This document shows, one piece after another, positions 59,909 through 64,000 of a stretch of 64,000 nucleotides of DNA. The stretch covers positions 62,001 to 126,000 of the forward strand of contig NZ_BCSJ01000008.1 of the NCBI RefSeq assembly GCF_001570805.1, in the 5' to 3' direction. Under the pieces are notes generated by a model, which had not been told where the DNA came from, did no database searches, and saw nothing but the letters and a program-made list of their open reading frames with translations. A program made the translations under genes and the position numbers. This DNA is from Brevibacterium epidermidis NBRC 14811. GTDB taxonomy: Bacteria > Actinomycetota > Actinomycetes > Actinomycetales > Brevibacteriaceae. The stretch's first letter is position 1. The number at the start of each line of letters is the position of its first letter.

Positions 59909-61138
59909 TTACGCAAACAGCGCGAGACCGAACACGACGAAGATGATGATGTGAGCGGCACCTTGGACGGCGGTGACCTTTTTAGCGGCGAACCCGATGA
60001 CGGAGACCAGGAGCGTGATCGCCAGGAGTGCGAGGTTGATCGGTGACTCGGCGAGCATGATCTGCTGATCGGTCAGCATGCCGATGACCAGCACGGTCGG
60101 AATCGTCAGTCCCACCGTCGACACCTGTGCGCCGTGGCAGAGGTTGCTCACGCGCTGGATCTCCCCGTTCCAGGCCGCCCGCAGAGAGGTGAGTGTCTCG
60201 GGCAGGAACACGATCATCGCAATGACCACTCCGGACAGCGCCACTGGAGCGCCGAGGCGGCCCAGGCCGTCATCGAGCAGCGTGGCCATATCGTGGGAGA
60301 GCAGGACAATCGGCAGCACCGTGGCGACGAGGAGGACCAGCCGAATGATGATCTCCACTCGGTGGGTCGAGAGGATCTCGACGATTCCCTGAGGCTCGTT
60401 CTCAACCTGGTCGGCCTCCTCGGGTCGGCTTGACTCACCAAGACCAGCCGCCTCGGTGGGGGAGGAGTGCGTCGTTCCTGCAGTCGATGAGGCACCCGCC
60501 GAGGCTGCACCGACGGGGACCACCTCGGTGAATTCGTGGGCCTGCGGTCCCATCTGCCGGTAGAGGAAGAAGACGTAGGCGCCGACGGTGACGACGATGA
60601 TCGGGATCTCCTGCCAGATCTCATAGGCGCCGTCGGGCGTGCCGATGAGGGCGGGCACGGCGAAGGCGAGGGCGGCGAAGACGACGATCATGACCAGGTA
60701 GTTCGAGACACCCGTGCGATTGTGGGTGAGCGCGCCATGGCGCAGTCCGCCGACCAGCAGGCACAGGCCGATGACGGCGTTGAGGATGATCATCGACACC
60801 GCCATCACCGAATCGCGGGCAATCGTCGCGTGATCGCCGGGGCCGAGCAGAACCGCGGCGATGAGGATGACCTCGATGAGGCAGATCGAGATGGTCAGCA
60901 CGAGTGATCCGTAGGGATCGCCGAGGCGGTTCGCGAGGTGTTCGGCCTCGGTGACGACTCCGAAGGCGCAGATGAGGATGACCGCGATGATGACGAGAAG
61001 CGCAGTGACGAGCAGAGGCATCGGCACCGGTGGAGCGAGCAGAGAACCCATGAACTGCAGGGCGATGAACACGCCCCAGCCGAGGATGAGTCGAAGAATC
61101 GCGGTCGGCGTGATGATGGTGCGGAGGGCGGCGGTCAT
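59909..61138 (-). CDS. Ca2+/H+ antiporter (ChaA type)
   Basis: This 409-residue CaCA protein has two repeats of five helices. The first carries FGVVTEAEHLANRLGDPYGSLVLTISICLIEVILIA and the second carries VIAMIVFLPETLTSLRAAWNGEIQRVSNLCHGAQVSTVGLTIPTVL, each with the conserved acidic and polar alpha-repeat residues. An Ala/Ser/Glu-rich cytoplasmic loop between the halves is long. It expels Ca2+ or Na+ in exchange for protons. Confidence 0.92.
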   Translation of the reverse strand: MTAALRTIITPTAILRLILGWGVFIALQFMGSLLAPPVPMPLLVTALLVIIAVILICAFGVVTEAEHLANRLGDPYGSLVLTISICLIEVILIAAVLLGPGDHATIARDSVMAVSMIILNAVIGLCLLVGGLRHGALTHNRTGVSNYLVMIVVFAALAFAVPALIGTPDGAYEIWQEIPIIVVTVGAYVFFLYRQMGPQAHEFTEVVPVGAASAGASSTAGTTHSSPTEAAGLGESSRPEEADQVENEPQGIVEILSTHRVEIIIRLVLLVATVLPIVLLSHDMATLLDDGLGRLGAPVALSGVVIAMIVFLPETLTSLRAAWNGEIQRVSNLCHGAQVSTVGLTIPTVLVIGMLTDQQIMLAESPINLALLAITLLVSVIGFAAKKVTAVQGAAHIIIFVVFGLALFA

Positions 61139-61285
61139 GAAAGGTCTTCCTGTCTCTGAGGCCGTCCTCATCGTGATTCTCACTCAGCCGGGTCGTCCCG
61201 ACTGGTTCCTTCCATTTTCAGGTTAACCAGGCCCATCCGGCCCGGCAAATCCGGTGATCTAGGGCACCGGAATGCCCGGAGTCGT

Positions 61286-61819
61286 TCACCTCTGGCGCAC
61301 GCGGTCGACGAGGTCGTTCAGAGCAGATGAGTCCGAGCCGTTGCGCATGGTATCGCGATTGCTGAAGGGAATGCCCGACTGCAGGCCCCTCCCACCGCAG
61401 GTGATCGCCTCACCGAGCAGGCTCAATCCGATGCTCAGCGTCATGGGGCGAACGGCTTCCTCGGCGCCGATGAGCTGAGCCCCGAAGTGTAGGCCTAGTC
61501 CGGCCAGCAGGCTGCATGCCCAGATGATCATCGTCTTCGCCGTGTACTTCTGGTGAAGAGTCCCGCCGCGTTCGAACAGGACCGTTGATGCTCCGCGCAG
61601 CATTCCGAAGCTGACCCCGATGACCACCGAGGCGGCCAGGAAGGTGACGTTCGCCGGTGTCCAATGATCGAACCCCCACAGTTCTTTGACGGCCAGTCCC
61701 AGCAGGATCAGCGGCGGAACTGCGAGATCTTTGCCGTCTACAGGCTCTCCACGGAAGCGCCGGACGATGACGATGACAATGACGACGAGGACCCCGAGGG
61801 CGATGAGGAGGGGTGACAT
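61286..61819 (-). CDS. CcdC/DUF1453-like membrane protein
   Basis: This 177-residue protein has four or five hydrophobic segments: LLIALGVLVVIVIVIVRRFRGEP, LAVPPLILLGLAV, VTFLAASVVIGVSFGMLRG and MIIWACSLLAGLGLHFGAQL. The layout and RRFRGEPVDGKDL match DUF1453 proteins related to CcdC, once linked to cytochrome c biogenesis. It is divergent from a TetR gene across 79 nt that hold two operators, so it is likely the TetR target. GAAGGAG precedes ATG 61819. Confidence 0.7.
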   Translation of the reverse strand: MSPLLIALGVLVVIVIVIVRRFRGEPVDGKDLAVPPLILLGLAVKELWGFDHWTPANVTFLAASVVIGVSFGMLRGASTVLFERGGTLHQKYTAKTMIIWACSLLAGLGLHFGAQLIGAEEAVRPMTLSIGLSLLGEAITCGGRGLQSGIPFSNRDTMRNGSDSSALNDLVDRVRQR

Positions 61820-61839
61820 GAGCGATCTCCTTCGATGTG

Positions 61840-61889
61840 TTAGCAGGTGTGTGCTAAAACGATAGCACGATGTGGCATGGGTGTGCTAT
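61840..61889. promoter_or_regulatory. two TetR operators between divergent genes
   Basis: TTAGCA-N6-TGCTAA (61840-61857) and ATAGCAC-N14-GTGCTAT (61862-61889) share the half-site TAGCA/TGCTA. The second runs into TATAAA, the -10 candidate of the TetR gene. Confidence 0.6.
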
Positions 61890-61898
61890 AAAAGGATT

Positions 61899-62525
61899 AT
61901 GCCGAAATTCGTCGACCCTGTTCAGCGCCGTGAACTCATTGCCGATGCCCTCTTCGCCATCGTTCTTAGGCAGGGACTTGCCAAGGTCTCACTGCGGACG
62001 ATCGCCGACGAAACCGGCCTGGCCATTGGCTCGATCCGCCACTACTTCTCCGGTGCCGACGGGATCGTGCGTTTCGCACTCGAAACCCTTGTCGAGCGCG
62101 TCAGCGGCCGGCTTGAATCACGACTGGCCGACATGCTTCCCAAGCTCGACGCTGGGAGCATCGATCACGATGAGGCCAAAGAGATGACGGTCGACTTCCT
62201 CTCCGAGCTGCTGCCGCTCGACGAGACCCGGCGCCGGGAGTCGGTCGTGTGGCTGGCCTTCGAGGAGGAGGCGAGAACGACCCCGGAACTCGCTGACGTC
62301 TTCGAAACTGCGGTACGCGGTACCCGTGATCTCATGGCTCGGGTCGTTGAGAGCATGACGGCCCGCGGGGTCCTGCGCGCGGGGCTCGACGCTCAAGTCG
62401 AGGCCGAGAAGCTCGCGGCTCTCATCGACGGGTTGACCCTGCGCTCGGCGCTTCACCCGGAAGTTCTCGCCCCTGAGCGTGCGCGCGAGCTGCTGGCTGC
62501 GCACCTCGAGAGTCTGCGTGCTTGA
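61899..62525 (+). CDS. TetR-family regulator
   Basis: This 208-residue protein has the TetR DNA-binding domain (PVQRRELIADALFAIVLRQGLAKVSLRTIADETGLAIGSIRHYFSGADGIVRFAL) and a BetI-like C-terminal ligand domain (ESVVWLAFEEEARTTPELADVF, then LAALIDGLTLRSALHPEVL). ATG 61899 has TATAAA 6 nt upstream and also AAGGA close by, so both leaderless and normal initiation are possible. It probably represses itself and the CcdC-like gene. Confidence 0.92.
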   Translation: MPKFVDPVQRRELIADALFAIVLRQGLAKVSLRTIADETGLAIGSIRHYFSGADGIVRFALETLVERVSGRLESRLADMLPKLDAGSIDHDEAKEMTVDFLSELLPLDETRRRESVVWLAFEEEARTTPELADVFETAVRGTRDLMARVVESMTARGVLRAGLDAQVEAEKLAALIDGLTLRSALHPEVLAPERARELLAAHLESLRA

Positions 62526-62549
62526 GCCTCGGGGTCGGCCGGATCGATT

Positions 62550-62611
62550 CGGCCCAGTTGAGGGTGAGCAGCCCATGTTTGAACCTGGGCTGCTCATCTC
62601 AAACTGGGCTG
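62550..62611. terminator. 23-nt-arm hairpin after the TetR gene
   Basis: Arms of 23 nt with about four mismatches, GAGCAGCCCA and its complement nearest the loop, end transcription between convergent TetR and FMN reductase genes. Confidence 0.65.
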
Positions 62612-62643
62612 AGTCCGAATTGGGCCGATGGGCACCGAGCGTC

Positions 62644-63210
62644 TCAGAACCCGTAGGCCGCGTCCCGCTCCTCCCGGATCGATGCGAAAGTGCGGGTGAG
62701 AACGACCGTGTCCTCGACGAGGCGGTCGAGGCGCTGCACCACGTCGTGGCTGACGATCTCTCCACGGTGCAGATCGCTCTCACTGACGAACACATAGGGC
62801 TGGACGACCTGTGCCTTCATATAGGTCAGGATCGGCAGCAGGTGCTGAGCAGGGATGAGATAGTGCTTCGACGAACCGGCCGTGGCGATGACGCCGACGA
62901 CCTTGTCGAGGAACGCATTGACAGGCAGCAGATCGAAGACGTTCTTCAGCGCCGCCGGGATCGAAGCTTGGAAGATCGGGGTGCCGATGATGATCGCATC
63001 GGCATCCATGAGCTCTTTGGCCACCCGGCCGGTGTCGCCGGTGTACTCGGTGAAGTTCCGACCGTCAGCGAAGACCATATCCGCCTCGGCGAGGTCGATG
63101 ACGCTCACGTCGATGGTGGGGTCATAGGCGGCGACCGCCTCGGCGAGGTGATCGATGACGGTCCGGGTCTTCGTCCCGACGTTCGACCCGGACAGCAGAA
63201 CCATCTTCAT
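62644..63210 (-). CDS. NADPH-dependent FMN reductase (SsuE/MsuE type)
   Basis: This 188-residue flavodoxin-like protein has the FMN phosphate loop LLSGSNVGTKTRTVIDHLAEAV, ADAIIIGTPIFQASIPAALKNVFDLLP, and GVIATAGSSKHYLIPAQHLLPILTYMKAQVVQPYVF. It provides reduced FMN. Its start overlaps the stop of the LLM monooxygenase gene, so the two form a two-component flavin monooxygenase, as in sulfonate or sulfone use. Confidence 0.93.
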   Translation of the reverse strand: MKMVLLSGSNVGTKTRTVIDHLAEAVAAYDPTIDVSVIDLAEADMVFADGRNFTEYTGDTGRVAKELMDADAIIIGTPIFQASIPAALKNVFDLLPVNAFLDKVVGVIATAGSSKHYLIPAQHLLPILTYMKAQVVQPYVFVSESDLHRGEIVSHDVVQRLDRLVEDTVVLTRTFASIREERDAAYGF

Positions 63211-64000
63211 GACAGTGCCTCCTCGGCGGAGTCGAATGTGGAACCAGCAGAGCCGGACGCAGAACCAGTGGAGCCGAATGCGGAACCCGAGGATTCGGAG
63301 ACAGACTCTTCGGGCGCGGCAGCGGTGTGTTTCTTCACGGCGGGCAGGATCTCGGTGCCGATGATCTCGATCTGCTTCATCACCTCCGCGTACGGCATCC
63401 CGCCGAAGTCGATCTGCGCGAGGTAGCGCTGATGACCGAAGACCTCATGCTGGTGGAGGATCTTCTCGATGATCTGCTGCGGGCTGCCGATGTTCGCAAT
63501 CGACGCCGGGTGGACGCTCTGCGCGAAGTGCTGCTTGGGCATGCCCTGCCCGTTCGTGCGCTTCATCCCCTCGTTGATATGCGGATACATTCCCGCCAAT
63601 GCCTCCTGTGAGGTCTCCGCGGTGTGGAAGAACCCGGCGGTGGCGATCGGCAGGGTGGCAGGATCGAATCCGGCATGAGCGGCCGCGCGGCGGTAGGCGT
63701 CGACCGTACCCTTGAACACCGAGGTGGTCCCGCCGAGGTGGGCCATGACCATGGGAACCCCGGCCAGTCCCGCCTTCACCGCGCTCGCCGGCGCTCCGCC
63801 GACGGCACGCCAGATGCGCAGCGCTTGCCCGGTGGGGCGGGGGAGGACTTCGGCGTCGTTGAGCGGCGCCCGGAACTGACCGGACCAGGTCACCTGCTTC
63901 TCGCGGTTGATCTGGAGCAGCAGGTCGAGCTTCTCCTCGTACAGCTCCTCGTAGTCGCGCAGGTCGTAGCCGAGGAGTTCGAACAGGCCGATCCGGGAGG
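63207..64000 (-). CDS. LLM-class flavin-dependent monooxygenase (5' end outside window)
   Basis: The frame is open to the right edge, so the N-terminus is missing. Visible parts are FELLGYDLRDYEELYEEKLDLLLQINREKQVTWSGQFRAPL and RIWRAVGGAPASAVKAGLAGVPMVMAHLGG, then IGSPQQIIEKILHQHEVFGHQRYLAQIDFGGMP, typical of luciferase-like monooxygenases in the CE1758 group. The last 30 residues are a low-complexity Ser/Gly/Ala tail. The partner flavin reductase follows with a 4-nt overlap. Confidence 0.9.
   Translation of the reverse strand, partial: SRIGLFELLGYDLRDYEELYEEKLDLLLQINREKQVTWSGQFRAPLNDAEVLPRPTGQALRIWRAVGGAPASAVKAGLAGVPMVMAHLGGTTSVFKGTVDAYRRAAAHAGFDPATLPIATAGFFHTAETSQEALAGMYPHINEGMKRTNGQGMPKQHFAQSVHPASIANIGSPQQIIEKILHQHEVFGHQRYLAQIDFGGMPYAEVMKQIEIIGTEILPAVKKHTAAAPEESVSESSGSAFGSTGSASGSAGSTFDSAEEALS

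Overview
The window reads as chromosomal DNA of a high-GC actinobacterium of the order Micrococcales, most likely Brevibacterium. That is inferred from gene content and from the run mscL - SAF protein - FmdB - 5-formyl-THF cyclo-ligase - galU - RimJ-type acetyltransferase - SepX/GlpR-like protein; no database search was possible. There is no rRNA, CRISPR array, prophage or complete insertion sequence. Genes lie on both strands in short units, so convergent ends with hairpins and compact divergent promoters are common.

Region by region. 1-13.2 kb: the end of a tandem universal stress protein, tRNA-Arg(CCT), a giant DUF4011-type helicase/nuclease with damaged catalytic motifs and an overlapping small gene, mscL, then the housekeeping block around galU. 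13.2-20.9 kb: an orphan immunity-like protein, an MHS-type transporter, a MerR regulator facing a DUF2306 membrane protein, two acetyltransferases, a MatC-like carrier, and a YeiH exporter facing its LysR regulator. 21.9-30.4 kb: a Cys/Met PLP enzyme, then lipid catabolism genes (enoyl-CoA hydratase, acyl-CoA synthetase, a hydroxyacyl-CoA dehydrogenase-like enzyme) and a chromate transporter. 30.5-37.4 kb: a probable zinc-regulated AztD lipoprotein, succinate-semialdehyde dehydrogenase, a short-chain fatty acid transporter, and a BCCT osmolyte transporter behind a small upstream ORF. 37.5-45.8 kb: aspartate dehydrogenase, 3-methyladenine glycosylase, NUDIX, a WYL regulator facing a transposase-like single gene, a helix-hairpin-helix protein, an MFS carrier, and an ArsR/AHSA1 pair. 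45.8-57.5 kb: TetR and DHA2 exporter, aldo/keto reductase, a broken RDD gene, VOC/WYL pair, MFS-GntR operon, thioesterase, TauE/SafE, a secreted HNH nuclease lipoprotein. 57.6-64 kb: acyl-CoA synthetase, hotdog thioesterase, Ca2+/H+ antiporter, a TetR-controlled CcdC-like membrane protein, and an FMN reductase coupled to a flavin-dependent monooxygenase that runs off the window.

Three patterns cut across the genes. First, the word TCRCCGAGGCGG (core CCGAGGCGG) recurs about 38 times by eye, in genes, intergenic DNA and hairpin arms, much like an uptake or other architecture-imparting sequence. Second, about 15 genes start exactly 6 nt (once 7) after a TANNNT -10 box and lack a ribosome-binding site, so they are probably leaderless. 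Third, intergenic DNA carries unusually long inverted repeats, including a perfect 30-bp hairpin and two copies of a 72-nt palindromic repeat.
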